In this document: positions 35,982-47,026 of the stretch, one piece after another
How the letters are laid out: every line of letters starts with the position of its first letter
Numbering within the stretch: the first letter of the stretch is position 1
Source of the DNA: Streptococcus oralis
GTDB lineage: Bacteria > Bacillota > Bacilli > Lactobacillales > Streptococcaceae
Assembly: GCF_019929345.1 (NCBI RefSeq)
Contig: NZ_JAHZPJ010000003.1
Span: 1 to 64,000 of the forward strand
Direction: 5' to 3'
Length of the DNA stretch: 64,000 nucleotides
Program-made: the position numbers and the translations under genes
The notes under the pieces: model-generated
Databases searched by the model: none
Seen by the model: only the letters and a program-made list of their open reading frames with translations
Told to the model about the DNA's origin: nothing

Positions 35982-36174
35982 AAATAAAAACAAGAGAATA
36001 CGCTATGTACTCCGTCGCTTACTGTTGATTTTTATCGTACTATTGCTAGGCTTTCTTGCTTTAGGAATCGGCTTGATGGTTGGCTATGGGATTCTAGGAA
36101 AGGGACAGGATCCGTGGGCTATCTTGTCTCCAGCAAAGTGGCAGGAATTGATTAGCAAATTTACAGGAAATTAG
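35968..36174 (+). CDS. epuA: EpuA-type small membrane protein
   Basis: 68 residues from the ATG at 35968, chosen over a TTG at 35956 because TGAGG lies 6 nt upstream. A very basic N-terminus ([16 protein letters not shown]) is followed by one membrane helix (about 18-42). It matches the EpuA / DNA-directed RNA polymerase subunit beta-like small family located just upstream of endA in streptococci. Function unproven. It overlaps murA by 14 bp. Confidence 0.82.
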   Translation: MKRNRNKNKRIRYVLRRLLLIFIVLLLGFLALGIGLMVGYGILGKGQDPWAILSPAKWQELISKFTGN

Positions 36175-36214
36175 GCTGGGAAACCAGTCTTTTTCTAAAG
36201 AAATAAGGAGAAAA

Positions 36215-37039
36215 ATGAACAAAAAAACAAGACAGACCCTGGTAGGGTTACTCATATTCTTACTCTTGGCTGCTGGAAGCTATTATATTAAGCAGATGCA
36301 GTCGACATCAAACACGCCTAAAACCAAAGTGAGTCAGAAAAAACAAGCTTCAGAAGCTCCCAGTCAGGAGTTGGCTGAAAGTGTCTTAACTGAGTCAATC
36401 AAAAACCAAATTAATGGTGGTCTAGAGTGGAATGGAGCAGGGGCCTTTGTCGTTAATGGTAATAAAACCAATCTAGATGCCAAGGTTTCTAGCAAACCCT
36501 ATGCGGATAATAAAACAAAACCAGTCGGGAAAGAGACAGTCCCAACTGTTGCCAATGCCCTCTTATCCAAAGCGACTCGGCAGTATAAGAATCGTGAAGA
36601 GACTGGAAATGGCTCCACCTCTTGGACGCCACCAGGATGGCATCAGGTCAAGAATCTAAAGGGAGCCTATACACATGCAGTTGATAGAGGACACCTGCTG
36701 GGCTATGCCTTGATAGGTGGTTTGGATGGTTTTGATGCCTCTACTAGCAATCCCAAGAACATTGCAGTCCAGACAGCTTGGGCAAACCAAGCGCAGGCTG
36801 AGGATTCGACAGGCCAGAACTACTATGAGAGTTTGGTTAGAAAAGCCTTGGATCAAAATAAGAGGGTCCGTTATCGGGTGACGCTTCACTATGCGACAAA
36901 TGAGGATCTAGTTCCATCCGCTTCACAAATTGAAGCCAAGTCTTCGGATGGCGAGTTGGAATTCAATGTCCTAATCCCCAATGTTCAAAAGGGAATCCAG
37001 CTTGATCACCAAACAGGGCAAGTAACGGTGACAAACTAG
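36215..37039 (+). CDS. endA: Membrane-bound DNA-entry nuclease EndA
   Basis: 274 residues with an N-terminal membrane anchor (about 8-27) and a beta-beta-alpha-metal DNA/RNA nonspecific nuclease domain. The catalytic DRGH motif is present with His160, the same number as in pneumococcal EndA. EndA degrades one strand during DNA uptake for transformation and also cuts host neutrophil DNA traps. It lies 40 bp after epuA behind a GGAG site. No competence sigma-X box was seen. Confidence 0.94.
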   Translation: MNKKTRQTLVGLLIFLLLAAGSYYIKQMQSTSNTPKTKVSQKKQASEAPSQELAESVLTESIKNQINGGLEWNGAGAFVVNGNKTNLDAKVSSKPYADNKTKPVGKETVPTVANALLSKATRQYKNREETGNGSTSWTPPGWHQVKNLKGAYTHAVDRGHLLGYALIGGLDGFDASTSNPKNIAVQTAWANQAQAEDSTGQNYYESLVRKALDQNKRVRYRVTLHYATNEDLVPSASQIEAKSSDGELEFNVLIPNVQKGIQLDHQTGQVTVTN

Positions 37040-37063
37040 AAACAATCTATAAAAGAACAAAAA

Positions 37064-37096
37064 TCGCTCCTTTGTCTATCGTAGATAAGGGAGCAA
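37064..37096. terminator. Possible terminator after endA
   Basis: GCTCCTT-TG-TCTA and TAGAT-AAGGGAGC form an imperfect long hairpin. The T run is better on the minus strand, so termination of endA here is uncertain. Confidence 0.45.
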
Positions 37097-37178
37097 TTGT
37101 ATAAATTAGAAAATAATGTGATTCCTACGCCTATTTATGATATAATGGAGCACAAGATACTATTTTAGGAGAAAGACC

Positions 37179-38510
37179 ATGGAAGACCCGAGCAGTCAGG
37201 ATTTGTTACTGCAATTTGTACTTTTAGTTGTATTGACCTTTTTAAATGCTTTTTTCTCAGCTACAGAAATGGCTATGGTGTCACTAAATCGTGCCCGAGT
37301 AGAACAAAAAGCAGAAGAAGGAGATAAACGTTATATCCGTTTGCTAAAGGTACTTGAAAATCCTAATCACTTTTTATCAACGATTCAAGTCGGTATCACG
37401 TTAATTACTATCTTATCAGGGGCTAGTTTAGCAGAAACTCTAGGACGCGAAATTGCCTCTTGGATGGGGAACGGAGAAACAGCTTACGCTATTGCAAGTT
37501 TCCTCTCTTTGGCATTCTTGACCTACATTTCCATTGTTTTTGGTGAGCTCTATCCTAAGCGGATTGCCCTCAATTTGAAAGATGCTTTGGCGATTCGAAC
37601 AGCACCAATTATTATTGGTCTTGGAAAGATTGTAAGTCCCTTTGTCTGGCTGTTATCTGCTTCAACTAATTTGTTGAGTCGTGTGACGCCAATGACCTTT
37701 GATGATGCTGATGAAAAGATGACACGTGATGAAATAGAGTACATGCTCACCAATAGTGAAGAAACACTGGATGCAGATGAGATTGAAATGCTACAGGGAA
37801 TCTTTTCTCTAGATGAACTGATGGCTCGTGAACTAATGGTGCCTCGTACAGATGCTTTTATGGTAGATATTCAGGATGACAGCCAAACGATTATCCAAAG
37901 CATTTTGAAGCAAAATTTCTCACGTATTCCCGTTTATGACGGTGATAAAGACAATGTTATCGGTTTGATTCATACCAAACGTTTGCTAAACGCCGCCTAT
38001 GCAGATGGCTTTGAAAATATTGTCTGGAAACGAATCCTCCAAACGCCACTGTTTGTGCCTGAGACCATCTTTGTGGACGACCTCCTTAAAGAGCTTCGAA
38101 ATACCCAAAACCAAATGGCAATCTTACTAGACGAATACGGTGGTATGGCTGGTTTGGTAACTCTGGAAGACCTCCTAGAGGAAATCGTTGGCGAAATTGA
38201 TGACGAAACAGACAGAGCAGAAATCGAAGTCCATCAAATCGGTGAAGATACCTATATTGCACAGGGAACCATGAATCTTAACGACTTCAACGACTACTTT
38301 GGTGTTGAACTAGAAAGCGATGATGTGGATACCATTGCCGGTTATTATTTGACAGGTGTCGGCACGATTCCAACAACTGAAAAAATCAGTTATGAACTGG
38401 TCAGCCAAAACAAACAAATCGTCTTGACTAATGATAAGGTGAAAAATGGACGTGTTACCAAGGTAAAAGTCCAAATCACAGAATTAGAACCTGAAGAAGA
38501 AACAGAATAA
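37179..38510 (+). CDS. CNNM/CorC-type CBS-domain membrane transporter
   Basis: 443 residues: a DUF21/CNNM membrane domain (about 10-190, four segments, with [18 protein letters not shown]), two CBS domains (about 215-335, [12 protein letters not shown] at the start) and a C-terminal CorC/HlyC domain (about 350-435). Related proteins export magnesium or cobalt; older annotations call them hemolysins, which is not supported. TATAAT near 37138 and TAGGAG before the ATG. Monocistronic. Confidence 0.9.
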   Translation: MEDPSSQDLLLQFVLLVVLTFLNAFFSATEMAMVSLNRARVEQKAEEGDKRYIRLLKVLENPNHFLSTIQVGITLITILSGASLAETLGREIASWMGNGETAYAIASFLSLAFLTYISIVFGELYPKRIALNLKDALAIRTAPIIIGLGKIVSPFVWLLSASTNLLSRVTPMTFDDADEKMTRDEIEYMLTNSEETLDADEIEMLQGIFSLDELMARELMVPRTDAFMVDIQDDSQTIIQSILKQNFSRIPVYDGDKDNVIGLIHTKRLLNAAYADGFENIVWKRILQTPLFVPETIFVDDLLKELRNTQNQMAILLDEYGGMAGLVTLEDLLEEIVGEIDDETDRAEIEVHQIGEDTYIAQGTMNLNDFNDYFGVELESDDVDTIAGYYLTGVGTIPTTEKISYELVSQNKQIVLTNDKVKNGRVTKVKVQITELEPEEETE

Positions 38511-38536
38511 AGCAGTGACTCAAGTCACTGCTTTTT
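38511..38536 (+). terminator. Terminator of the CBS-domain gene
   Basis: Perfect 10-bp stem AGCAGTGACT-CA-AGTCACTGCT followed by TTTT. Confidence 0.8.
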
Positions 38537-38583
38537 GTAAATCTATATGGTAGATACAGCTATCCCTATCTATTAGGGATAAC

Positions 38584-38608
38584 AAAAAAGCCCGTTTTTC
38601 GGGCTTTT
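38584..38608 (-). terminator. Terminator of the tRNA-Cys transcript
   Basis: AAAAGCCCG and CGGGCTTTT form a stem; on the minus strand it is followed by a T run. It lies about 35 bases beyond the tRNA 3' end. Confidence 0.65.
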
Positions 38609-38642
38609 CATTCGGTTAATTCCTGTTAATTCAGGTACTGAA

Positions 38643-38713
38643 AGGCGGTAGACGGATTTGAACCGACGATCAAGCTTTTGCAGAGCCGTGCCTTACCACT
38701 TGGCTATACCGCC
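38643..38713 (-). tRNA. tRNA-Cys (GCA)
   Basis: Reading the minus strand gives a 7-bp acceptor stem GGCGGTA/TACCGCC, a D arm containing AGTGGTAAGGC, the anticodon loop CTGCAAA (anticodon GCA, cysteine), and a T arm with GGTTCAAATCC. The discriminator base is U, the identity element of cysteine tRNAs. CCA is not encoded. It stands alone, not in an rRNA cluster. Confidence 0.93.
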
Positions 38714-38926
38714 TCAACGTTTAATATTATACCTTGAAAATCATTTTACGTCAATACTTTCTTAATCGAAAATCCAATTTTAAAAAACGGTTTATTATCG
38801 AGGAGGTGAGAAAAACTTGTACAAATATCGTTTTAAGGAGAGATAAACGAGAAAGTATTTTTCGTAGACACAAACAAAGAGTGCAATAATTTTGACAAAT
38901 GAAAGTTTTTTGTAGATGGACGCCTA

Positions 38927-38941
38927 AATATTCTGAAAATT
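38927..38941 (+). promoter_or_regulatory. Probable CodY box before amiA
   Basis: AATATTCTGAAAATT has one mismatch to the CodY consensus AATTTTCWGAAAATT. It lies 25 bp upstream of the -10 box (TATAAT, 38967-38972), covering the -35 position. The remaining sequence from 38714 to 39010 contains no gene. Confidence 0.6.
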
Positions 38942-39010
38942 CGTTTACTTTTTAGAAGATATATGTTATAATTTCCAGTAAGCCTAAATTTTTCAAGAGG
39001 AGTTAAAAAT

Positions 39011-40990
39011 ATGAAAAAAAGTAGAGTATTTGTTGCAGCAGGTATTGCTTTATTAGCAACAGGAGTATTAGCTGCTTGCAGTTCTTCAAAATCATCTGAT
39101 TCAGCAGCACCAAAAACTTTTGGTTATGTTTATTCATCTGACCCAGAAACATTGGATTACCTCATTTCAGGGAAACAAAGCACTAAAGTTGCCACTTCAA
39201 ATGGTATCGATGGTCTCTTTACAAATGACAAATATGGGAATTTGACTCCTGCAGTTGCAGAAGACTGGTCAGTCTCAAAAGACGGTTTGACTTATACCTA
39301 CAAGATTCGTAAAGGTGTCAAATGGTTTACCTCTGATGGAGAAGAGTACGCTGAAGTAACAGCGAAAGACTTTGTAAATGGCTTGAAGCACGCAGCAGAT
39401 AAAAAGTCAGAAGCGCTTTATCTAGCAGAAGGTTCAGTTAAAGGTCTAGCTGACTATAAAGCTGGAAATTCAAAGGATTTTTCTACAGTAGGTATTAAGG
39501 CAGTTGATGACTATACTCTTGAGTATACTTTGAACCAGCCAGAACCATACTGGAACTCTAAGATGTCCTACTCAATCTTCTGGCCATTAAACGAGGAATT
39601 TGAAAAATCAAAAGGAGATGATTTTGCTAAACCAACAGATCCAACTTCTTTGCTTTACAACGGTCCGTTCTTGCTGAAAAGTTTAACAGCTAAATCTTCT
39701 ATCGAATTCGCTAAGAATGAACAGTATTGGGATAAAGACAATGTTCACCTTGACAAAGTTACCCTTGCTTTCTATGATGGTTCCGACCAAGAATCTCTTG
39801 AACGCAACTTTACAAGTGGAGCTTATAGCTATGCTCGTCTCTTCCCTACAAGTTCAAACTATTCTAAAGTGGCAGAAGACTACAAGGACAATATCTACTA
39901 TACACCAGCTGGACCAGGAATCGCTGGTTTAGGTGTAAACATTGATCGTCAAGGTTACAAGTATACTGCCAAAACAACTGACGAGGAAAAAACATCAACT
40001 AAGAAAGCCCTCCTTAACAAAGACTTCCGTCAGGCTTTGAACTTTGCTTTTGACCGTACAGCTTATTCAGCACAGATCAATGGTACTGAAGCAGCTCCTC
40101 TTGCCGTTCGTAATCTCTTTGTCAAACCAGACTTTGTCTCAGCAGGTGAAAAAACCTTTGGTGACTTGGTGACTGAAAAGATGGCAGCTTATGGTGATGA
40201 ATGGAAAAACGTAAACTTAGCTGATGGTCAAGATGGACTCTTCAACGCCGATAAAGCCAAAGCAGAACTAGCAAAAGCTAAGACTGCATTGGAAGCAGAA
40301 GGCGTGAAATTCCCAATCCATTTGGATATTCCAGTAGATCAAACAAACAAAGGGTATGTTGCTCGTATCCAATCCTTCAAACAGACAGTTGAAAAAGTGC
40401 TTGGAGAAGAAAACGTAGTCATTGATATTCATCAAATTTCTAAAGATGAGGCAATGAATATCACATACCATGCACCAAATGCAGCAGCAGAGGACTGGGA
40501 TCTTTCAGGTGCCGTTGGATGGAATCCAGACTATGAAGACCCATCAACTTATCTTGATATCCTCAAATCAACAAACAAGTCCCAAACCAAAACATATATG
40601 GGATTTGATAATCCGGATAACCCAGCGGTTGACAAAGTTGGCTTGAAAGAATACGATCAGTTGATTGACGAAGCTGCTAAAGAAACTACAGACTTGAATG
40701 TTCGTTATGAAAAATACGCGGCAGCTCAAGCTTGGTTGACAGATAGCTCTCTCTTTATTCCTGCTATGTCTGGTAGTGGTGCAGCACCATTCATTTCTCG
40801 TGTCGTACCATTCACGGCTCCATATAGTCAATCAGGAGATAAGAGTTCAGACCTTTACTTCAAATACATTAAATTACAAAGTAAGACTGTAACAAAAGCG
40901 GAATATGAACAAGCTCGTGAAAAATGGCTCAAAGAGAAAAAAGAAGCAAACGAAAAAGTTCAAAAAGAATTGGCTAATCACGTTAAATAA
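39011..40990 (+). CDS. amiA: Oligopeptide-binding lipoprotein AmiA
   Basis: 659-residue extracellular receptor of the Ami peptide importer. The lipoprotein signal ends at LAAC (Cys23); the mature protein follows the OppA fold, with SDPETLDYLISG near the start and AQAWLTDSSLFIPAM near the end. It is closely similar to pneumococcal AmiA. Its position directly before the permease genes distinguishes it from the orphan paralogue at 2800. CAAGAGGAG precedes the ATG. A hairpin downstream probably raises its expression relative to the rest of the operon, and a CodY box overlaps its promoter. Confidence 0.96.
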   Translation: MKKSRVFVAAGIALLATGVLAACSSSKSSDSAAPKTFGYVYSSDPETLDYLISGKQSTKVATSNGIDGLFTNDKYGNLTPAVAEDWSVSKDGLTYTYKIRKGVKWFTSDGEEYAEVTAKDFVNGLKHAADKKSEALYLAEGSVKGLADYKAGNSKDFSTVGIKAVDDYTLEYTLNQPEPYWNSKMSYSIFWPLNEEFEKSKGDDFAKPTDPTSLLYNGPFLLKSLTAKSSIEFAKNEQYWDKDNVHLDKVTLAFYDGSDQESLERNFTSGAYSYARLFPTSSNYSKVAEDYKDNIYYTPAGPGIAGLGVNIDRQGYKYTAKTTDEEKTSTKKALLNKDFRQALNFAFDRTAYSAQINGTEAAPLAVRNLFVKPDFVSAGEKTFGDLVTEKMAAYGDEWKNVNLADGQDGLFNADKAKAELAKAKTALEAEGVKFPIHLDIPVDQTNKGYVARIQSFKQTVEKVLGEENVVIDIHQISKDEAMNITYHAPNAAAEDWDLSGAVGWNPDYEDPSTYLDILKSTNKSQTKTYMGFDNPDNPAVDKVGLKEYDQLIDEAAKETTDLNVRYEKYAAAQAWLTDSSLFIPAMSGSGAAPFISRVVPFTAPYSQSGDKSSDLYFKYIKLQSKTVTKAEYEQAREKWLKEKKEANEKVQKELANHVK

Positions 40991-40999
40991 ATAACTCTC

Positions 41000-41035
41000 A
41001 AGAGAACTTTCTCTCCATGAGGAGAAGGTTCTTTT
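41000..41035 (+). terminator. Intercistronic terminator between amiA and amiC
   Basis: AAGAGAACTTTCTC and GAGAAGGTTCTTTT form a stem with two G-U/mismatch positions, followed by TTTTGGG. Because amiC follows without a visible promoter, this is probably a leaky terminator that lets the receptor be made in excess. Confidence 0.6.
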
Positions 41036-41056
41036 GGGATTTTAAAAGGAAACGAT

Positions 41057-42553
41057 ATGAAGAAATATATTTTTATGCGTGTATTGCGTTCATTGTTGTC
41101 TATTTTCTTGGTGACAACTTTGACCTACACAATTATCTATACGATGGTTCCTCGGAAACTAATTTTCAAGCAGGATACCAACTATAACAAGATTGCAACT
41201 ACAGCTGATAAGCGGGATGATTATGAAAATACCGTTTATGAGCGGATGGGCTATATTGAGTATTACGATACCAAGGAGTTACAAGAAAGAGCGAGTACAA
41301 TGGACTCGTCTGTAACAGTGGATGCCAATGATACTAACAAGGCAATCTACGAAAAATACATCAACCAACTTGGGAATGGTTGGACACTCGGTGTATTCTC
41401 AGAAAGTGGTCAATTCTATGCTACGCGTGAAATTCCGATTTTTGAACGTGTTTTCAAATTCTATTCAAACTTGATTGATATTGATCATACAAACAAGATT
41501 CAAGACCCTGAAAATCCAAACTTGCAACGTTATCTTCGTTTCGAAAATGATCCTGCTATCGGTTGGTCATTGGTTGGTTCAGGAACAAAACATAAATACC
41601 TTTTGTATTTCAACAATCAATTCCCATTTGTACACCAAAATTTTGTGAACATTAACTTGGGAGATTCTTATCCAACTTATGCAAACACACCAGTGCTTCA
41701 AGTTATCACACAAGGTCAGGGACAAACTAAGACATCAGAAGTTCAATTCCCTATGGGTAAAAAGACTTCATCTGTAGATATTTACTCTCGTACCTACAAA
41801 TCTCCAAGTCAAGCAGACGCGCGTGAGGTAGCCAACTATGGTAAGGACGATCCATATACAGCCACAGAAAGTAATTACCAATATCCATCTATGATTGCAA
41901 GCTCGGCTGTTGCTGGTTTGATCGGTTTGGTTATTTCTTATGCGATTGCCATTCCTCTTGGATCTGCTATGGCTCGCCACAAGAATACTTGGATTGATAG
42001 CTTCTCGACAGGTGCTCTAACCTTCTTGCTTGCCCTTCCAACGATCGCTTTGGTTTACATCGTGCGCTTGATTGGATCATCTATTGGTCTGCCTGACTCA
42101 TTTCCTATCTTGGGGGCTGGAGATTGGCGTTCCTACGTCTTGCCAGCAGTCATTCTAGGTCTATTGGGTGCGCCAAGTACAGCTATCTGGATCCGTCGTT
42201 ACATGATCGACTTGCAATCTCAGGACTTCGTACGTTTTGCTCGTGCCAAAGGTTTGTCTGAAAAAGAAATTTCGAATAAACACATCTTTAAAAATGCTAT
42301 GGTTCCACTGGTTTCAGGTATTCCTGGTGCCGTAATCGGGGTTATCGGTGGTGCAACATTGACAGAAACGGTCTTCGCCTTCCCGGGTATGGGTAAAATG
42401 CTGATTGACTCTGTTAAGGCATCAAATAACTCGATGGTAGTTGGTCTCGTCTTCATCTTTACGTGTATTTCTATCTTCTCTCTACTTATAGGAGATATCT
42501 GGATGACAATGCTTGACCCACGTATTAAATTGACAGAGAAAGGAGGCAAATAA
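41057..42553 (+). CDS. amiC: Oligopeptide ABC transporter permease AmiC
   Basis: 498 residues, larger than usual OppB because of a long extracytoplasmic region (about 35-270) between the first membrane helix and the binding-protein-dependent transport domain. The EAA-type loop lies in [15 protein letters not shown]. It forms the membrane channel with AmiD. Its stop overlaps the amiD start by one base. Confidence 0.95.
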   Translation: MKKYIFMRVLRSLLSIFLVTTLTYTIIYTMVPRKLIFKQDTNYNKIATTADKRDDYENTVYERMGYIEYYDTKELQERASTMDSSVTVDANDTNKAIYEKYINQLGNGWTLGVFSESGQFYATREIPIFERVFKFYSNLIDIDHTNKIQDPENPNLQRYLRFENDPAIGWSLVGSGTKHKYLLYFNNQFPFVHQNFVNINLGDSYPTYANTPVLQVITQGQGQTKTSEVQFPMGKKTSSVDIYSRTYKSPSQADAREVANYGKDDPYTATESNYQYPSMIASSAVAGLIGLVISYAIAIPLGSAMARHKNTWIDSFSTGALTFLLALPTIALVYIVRLIGSSIGLPDSFPILGAGDWRSYVLPAVILGLLGAPSTAIWIRRYMIDLQSQDFVRFARAKGLSEKEISNKHIFKNAMVPLVSGIPGAVIGVIGGATLTETVFAFPGMGKMLIDSVKASNNSMVVGLVFIFTCISIFSLLIGDIWMTMLDPRIKLTEKGGK

Positions 42554-43479
42554 TGTCAACAATCGATAAAGAAAAATTTCAGTTCGTAAAACGTGACGAT
42601 TTTGCCTCTGAAACAATTGATGCTCCTGCCTATTCATACTGGGGTTCTGTATTTAGACAATTTCTAAAGAAAAAATCAACAATTGTCATGTTGGGGATTT
42701 TGGTCTCCATTATCTTGATGAGCTTTATTTACCCAATGTTCTCAGATTTTGACTTTAATGATGTAAGTAAGGTGAATGACTTTAATGCGCGTTTTAAAGC
42801 ACCAAGTGCTGAACATTGGTTTGGAACAGATAGCAATGGTAAATCCTTGTTTGATGGGGTCTGGTTTGGTGCGCGTAACTCGATTCTCATCTCTGTAATT
42901 GCCACTTTTATCAACCTTGTAATTGGGGTTATTGTTGGTGGGATTTGGGGGATTTCAAAATCCGTTGACCGTGTCATGATGGAAGTTTATAATGTTATCT
43001 CAAATATCCCATCGCTTTTGATTGTCATTGTCTTGACTTACTCAATCGGTGCTGGTTTTTGGAATTTGATTTTTGCCATGAGTGTCACAACTTGGATTGG
43101 GATTGCCTATATGATTCGTATCCAAATCATGCGTTACCGTGACTTGGAATACAACCTTGCTTCTCAAACACTTGGAACACCAACCTTTAAAATTATCGTT
43201 AAAAACATCATGCCACAATTGGTATCTGTTATTGTTTCTACAATGACCTTGATGTTGCCAAGCTTCATCTCTTATGAAGCCTTCCTTTCCTTCTTTGGAT
43301 TGGGATTGCCTGTAACAGTGCCAAGTTTGGGACGTTTGATCTCAGATTACTCACAAAACGTTACGACCAACGCTTACTTATTTTGGATTCCGTTGACAAC
43401 CTTGATCTTGGTATCCCTATCTCTTTTCGTTGTTGGTCAAAACCTAGCGGATGCTAGTGATCCACGTACACATAGATAG
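42553..43479 (+). CDS. amiD: Oligopeptide ABC transporter permease AmiD
   Basis: 308 residues with six membrane segments and the OppC-type domain; the EAA-type loop region is [15 protein letters not shown]. An N-terminal cytoplasmic extension precedes the first helix (about 40-62). It pairs with AmiC. The start overlaps the amiC stop and the amiE start follows 8 bp after its stop. Confidence 0.95.
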   Translation: MSTIDKEKFQFVKRDDFASETIDAPAYSYWGSVFRQFLKKKSTIVMLGILVSIILMSFIYPMFSDFDFNDVSKVNDFNARFKAPSAEHWFGTDSNGKSLFDGVWFGARNSILISVIATFINLVIGVIVGGIWGISKSVDRVMMEVYNVISNIPSLLIVIVLTYSIGAGFWNLIFAMSVTTWIGIAYMIRIQIMRYRDLEYNLASQTLGTPTFKIIVKNIMPQLVSVIVSTMTLMLPSFISYEAFLSFFGLGLPVTVPSLGRLISDYSQNVTTNAYLFWIPLTTLILVSLSLFVVGQNLADASDPRTHR

Positions 43480-43487
43480 GAGTAGAC

Positions 43488-44555
43488 ATGATAAAAGGAA
43501 AAGATGTAATTTTGACTGCTCGCGATATTGTCGTGGAATTTGACGTTCGTGACAAAGTTCTGACGGCTATCCGAGGAGTTTCTCTAGATCTGATTGAAGG
43601 AGAAGTTCTTGCCTTGGTAGGTGAGTCCGGTTCTGGTAAATCTGTATTAACAAAAACCTTTACAGGGATGTTAGAAGACAATGGACGTATTGCCCAAGGA
43701 AGCATCGACTATCGTGGACAAGACTTGACTGCTCTTACTTCTAACAAGGAATGGGAGAAGATTCGTGGTGCTAAGATTGCGACTATCTTCCAAGACCCTA
43801 TGACAAGTTTGGACCCAATCAATACAATCGGTAGCCAAATCACTGAAGTGATCGTTAAACACCAAGGGAAAACAGCTAATGAAGCCAAAGAGATGGCAAT
43901 CGACTATATGAACAAGGTCGGAATTCCAGACGCTGAAAAACGTTTCGAGGAGTATCCTTTCCAATATTCTGGAGGGATGCGTCAACGTATCGTTATCGCG
44001 ATTGCCCTTGCATGCCGTCCAGATATCTTGATCTGTGACGAGCCGACAACGGCCCTTGACGTAACTATTCAAGCGCAAATCATTGATTTGCTTAAAACTT
44101 TGCAAAATGAGTACCACTTTACCATTATCTTTATCACCCATGACCTTGGTGTGGTAGCAAGTATTGCCGATAAAGTAGCGGTTATGTATGCTGGTGAAAG
44201 TGTAGAATACGGAACTGTTGAGGAAGTCTTCTATGACCCACGTCATCCCTATACTTGGAGTCTCTTGTCTAGCTTGCCTCAGCTTGCTGATGATAAAGGG
44301 GAATTGTACTCTATCCCAGGAACACCACCGTCTCTTTATACTGAGTTGAAAGGTGATGCCTTTGCTCTTCGTTCAGATTATGCGATGCAAATTGACTTTG
44401 AACAGAAAGCGCCTCAGTTTTCAGTCACTGATACTCACTGGGCTAAGACTTGGTTGCTTCATGAGAATGCTCCTAAAGTTGAAAAACCTGGGGTCATTGC
44501 AGATTTGCATGGCAAGATTCGTGATAAAATGGGCTTTGCTCATCTAGAAGACTAG
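43488..44555 (+). CDS. amiE: Oligopeptide ABC transporter ATPase AmiE
   Basis: 355-residue OppD-type ATPase: Walker A GESGSGKS (Lys51), Q-loop [10 protein letters not shown], signature YSGGMRQR and Walker [13 protein letters not shown]. The C-terminal oligopeptide extension contains [12 protein letters not shown]. It hydrolyses ATP with AmiF to drive peptide import. Confidence 0.96.
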   Translation: MIKGKDVILTARDIVVEFDVRDKVLTAIRGVSLDLIEGEVLALVGESGSGKSVLTKTFTGMLEDNGRIAQGSIDYRGQDLTALTSNKEWEKIRGAKIATIFQDPMTSLDPINTIGSQITEVIVKHQGKTANEAKEMAIDYMNKVGIPDAEKRFEEYPFQYSGGMRQRIVIAIALACRPDILICDEPTTALDVTIQAQIIDLLKTLQNEYHFTIIFITHDLGVVASIADKVAVMYAGESVEYGTVEEVFYDPRHPYTWSLLSSLPQLADDKGELYSIPGTPPSLYTELKGDAFALRSDYAMQIDFEQKAPQFSVTDTHWAKTWLLHENAPKVEKPGVIADLHGKIRDKMGFAHLED

Positions 44556-44565
44556 GAGGAAGGAA

Positions 44566-45495
44566 ATGTCTGAAAAATTAGTAGAAATTAAAGATTTAGA
44601 AATTTCCTTCGGTGAAGGAAGTAAGAAGTTTGTCGCGGTTAAAAACGCCAACTTCTTTATCAACAAAGGAGAAACCTTCTCTCTTGTTGGTGAGTCTGGT
44701 AGTGGAAAAACAACGATTGGTCGTGCCATTATTGGTTTGAATAATACCAGTAAAGGAGAGATTATCTTTGATGGGCAGAAAATTAATGGGAAAAAATCTC
44801 ACAAGGAATCATCAGACTTGATTCGTCGTATCCAGATGATTTTCCAGGACCCTGCAGCTAGCTTGAATGAGCGTGCGACAGTTGACTATATCATCTCTGA
44901 AGGTCTTTACAACTATCACTTGTTCAAAGACGAAGAAGATCGAAAAGAAAAAGTTCAAAAGATGATTCATGAAGTTGGGCTTTTGAAAGAACACTTGACC
45001 CGTTACCCACACGAGTTTTCTGGTGGTCAACGTCAGCGTATCGGGATTGCCCGTGCCCTTGTGATGGAGCCTGATTTCGTTATTGCGGATGAGCCAATCT
45101 CTGCCTTGGACGTATCTGTTCGTGCACAGGTCTTAAACTTGCTCAAAAAATTCCAAAAAGAGTTGGGCTTGACCTATCTCTTTATCGCGCATGACTTGTC
45201 AGTTGTTCGCTTTATCTCAGACCGTATCGCGGTTATCTATAAGGGGGTTATCGTCGAAGTGGCGGAGACAGAGGAGTTGTTTAACAATCCTGTCCACCCT
45301 TATACTCAAGCGCTTCTATCTGCTGTGCCGATTCCAGATCCAATCTTGGAACGCAAGAAGGTCTTGAAAGTTTACGATCCTGATCAACATGATTATGAGA
45401 CAGACAAGCCGTCTATGGTGGAGATTCGTCCAGGTCACTATGTTTGGGCCAATCAAGCAGAACTTTCTCGTTACAAGGAAGCTCTTAAAAAATAA
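44566..45495 (+). CDS. amiF: Oligopeptide ABC transporter ATPase AmiF
   Basis: 309-residue OppF-type ATPase: Walker A GESGSGKT (Lys48), [10 protein letters not shown], signature FSGGQRQR and Walker [13 protein letters not shown], with [12 protein letters not shown] near the C-terminus. AGGAGG lies upstream, 10 bp after amiE. Last gene of the operon, followed by a terminator. Confidence 0.96.
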   Translation: MSEKLVEIKDLEISFGEGSKKFVAVKNANFFINKGETFSLVGESGSGKTTIGRAIIGLNNTSKGEIIFDGQKINGKKSHKESSDLIRRIQMIFQDPAASLNERATVDYIISEGLYNYHLFKDEEDRKEKVQKMIHEVGLLKEHLTRYPHEFSGGQRQRIGIARALVMEPDFVIADEPISALDVSVRAQVLNLLKKFQKELGLTYLFIAHDLSVVRFISDRIAVIYKGVIVEVAETEELFNNPVHPYTQALLSAVPIPDPILERKKVLKVYDPDQHDYETDKPSMVEIRPGHYVWANQAELSRYKEALKK

Positions 45496-45504
45496 ACAGA
45501 TTAG

Positions 45505-45532
45505 GAGAGGACCGAAAGGTCTTCTCATTTTT
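45505..45532 (+). terminator. Terminator of the ami operon
   Basis: GAGAGGACC-GAAA-GGTCTTCTC with one G-U pair, followed by ATTTTTAA. Confidence 0.75.
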
Positions 45533-45541
45533 AATAGAAAA

Positions 45542-45574
45542 AATCCCCTTTTACTAGCTTGTAAAAGGGGGATT
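45542..45574 (-). terminator. Terminator of the trkA-trkH transcript
   Basis: AATCCCCTTTTAC and GTAAAAGGGGGATT form a strong stem; on the minus strand it is followed by a run of T. It lies 10 bases beyond the trkH stop. Confidence 0.75.
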
Positions 45575-45583
45575 GTATTGTAA

Positions 45584-47023
45584 TTAACGTTTAGACCAGG
45601 TACGTTTCATAAAGAGTAGCAAAATTGGGTAAATCTCTAAGCGGCCTGCAATCATTGCAAATGAGAGGAGGATTTTAGAGATGGGACTAAAGATGGCAAA
45701 ACTAGAGGTTGTACCTAGAATCGGTCCGATATTGTTAAAACAGCTGAAGACCGCACTGGTCACGACTAGAAAATCATTGCTATCAAGACTGACGATAAAG
45801 ATGAGAGAGAGAATAATCATCATATAGATGGCAAAATATTTAAGAATCTTGTGCTGAGTATCCTTGTCTATCACCGTTTTATTGACATGAAGAGTTAAGA
45901 CACGGTGAGGGGATAAGATGGACAAAATCTGGTTTTTGGCAATTTTTGTAAGGATGAGTCCACGGATAACTTTGAGACCACCTGCGGTTGAGCCAGCTGA
46001 GCCACCGATTGCCATGAGGAAGAGGAGGATAAACTGGGAGAAGAGAGGCCAGTTGGTGATATCTCCGTAACCAAAACCTGTTGTCGTGATGATGTTGGAA
46101 ACCTGAAAGAAGGCCATTTCAACACTTTTAGAGACACCTTGGTAGAGGTGGAGCGTATTAAGAGTAATCAAGCCGGTAGAAACTAGGACAATGATTACAT
46201 ATGCTCGTAGTTCTTCATCTCCAAAGAAGGCCTTGACCCGACGGAGCATGAGGAAGTAATACAGGTTAAAATTGACACCGAAAACCAGAACGCCAAAACT
46301 GACAAGATAGGTAATCAGGGAACTGCCGTAATGGGCAATTCCATCGTTGTAGACGGTGAATCCCCCGGTTCCCGCTGTTCCCATAGCGATGACAAAGCTA
46401 TCAAACAAGGGCATACCTGCTAAATAGTAGATGACGACAAAGAGGGAGAAGAGCCCGAGGTAAAGGAGATAGAGGATCTGGGCAGTGTTTTTCAGTTTGG
46501 ATACAACCTTACCAAAGACAGGACCAGGGACCTCTGCCTTCATCACCTCTAAGTGACTATTCTTAGCATTGTCCATAATGGCAAGCGCAAAGACAAGCAC
46601 CCCCATCCCTCCAATCAAGTGGGTGAAACTTCGCCAGAAGAGGAGAGAACGACTGAGAACCGAGACATCTGTTAGAATGGTCGCTCCTGTAGTTGTGAAA
46701 CCAGAACTAATTTCAAAGAAGGCATCAATGACACTTGGGATTTGTCCTGAAAAGACAAAGGGAAGCGCTCCAAAGAAAGACCAGAGAATCCAACAGAGGG
46801 CAACGATTAAGACACCCTCCTTGGCATAAATCCGCTGATTTTTCGGTTTTCGTAAAACGCCTAGACCACCGAGAAGGACTAAAATTCCAATCGTAGTAAA
46901 AAGAGCTGTAAACACTTGGCTGGATTCTTGATAATAGGTCGCTACACTCACAGGCACTAGGAGTAGAATAGCCTCAATCAAGAGAAGTTTTGAGAGGAGG
47001 TAACGAATCATACTTTTATTCAT
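45584..47023 (-). CDS. trkH: Trk-family potassium uptake protein TrkH
   Basis: 479 residues with about ten membrane segments in four pore repeats; selectivity-filter-like sequences include GFTTTGATIL, GTAGTGGFTVYN, TTTGFGYGD and FNNIGP. It forms the K+ translocating subunit. It is transcribed after trkA with a 3-bp gap, so the two make one transport system. Loss of the usual charged lids or gating residues was not seen. Confidence 0.93.
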   Translation of the reverse strand: MNKSMIRYLLSKLLLIEAILLLVPVSVATYYQESSQVFTALFTTIGILVLLGGLGVLRKPKNQRIYAKEGVLIVALCWILWSFFGALPFVFSGQIPSVIDAFFEISSGFTTTGATILTDVSVLSRSLLFWRSFTHLIGGMGVLVFALAIMDNAKNSHLEVMKAEVPGPVFGKVVSKLKNTAQILYLLYLGLFSLFVVIYYLAGMPLFDSFVIAMGTAGTGGFTVYNDGIAHYGSSLITYLVSFGVLVFGVNFNLYYFLMLRRVKAFFGDEELRAYVIIVLVSTGLITLNTLHLYQGVSKSVEMAFFQVSNIITTTGFGYGDITNWPLFSQFILLFLMAIGGSAGSTAGGLKVIRGLILTKIAKNQILSILSPHRVLTLHVNKTVIDKDTQHKILKYFAIYMMIILSLIFIVSLDSNDFLVVTSAVFSCFNNIGPILGTTSSFAIFSPISKILLSFAMIAGRLEIYPILLLFMKRTWSKR

Positions 47024-47026
47024 TTT

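Noticed and set aside
37179..38510. Calling the CBS-domain protein a hemolysin
   Set aside because: The domain order is CNNM-CBS-CorC, typical of metal-ion transporters; the hemolysin label comes from old annotation of a relative.
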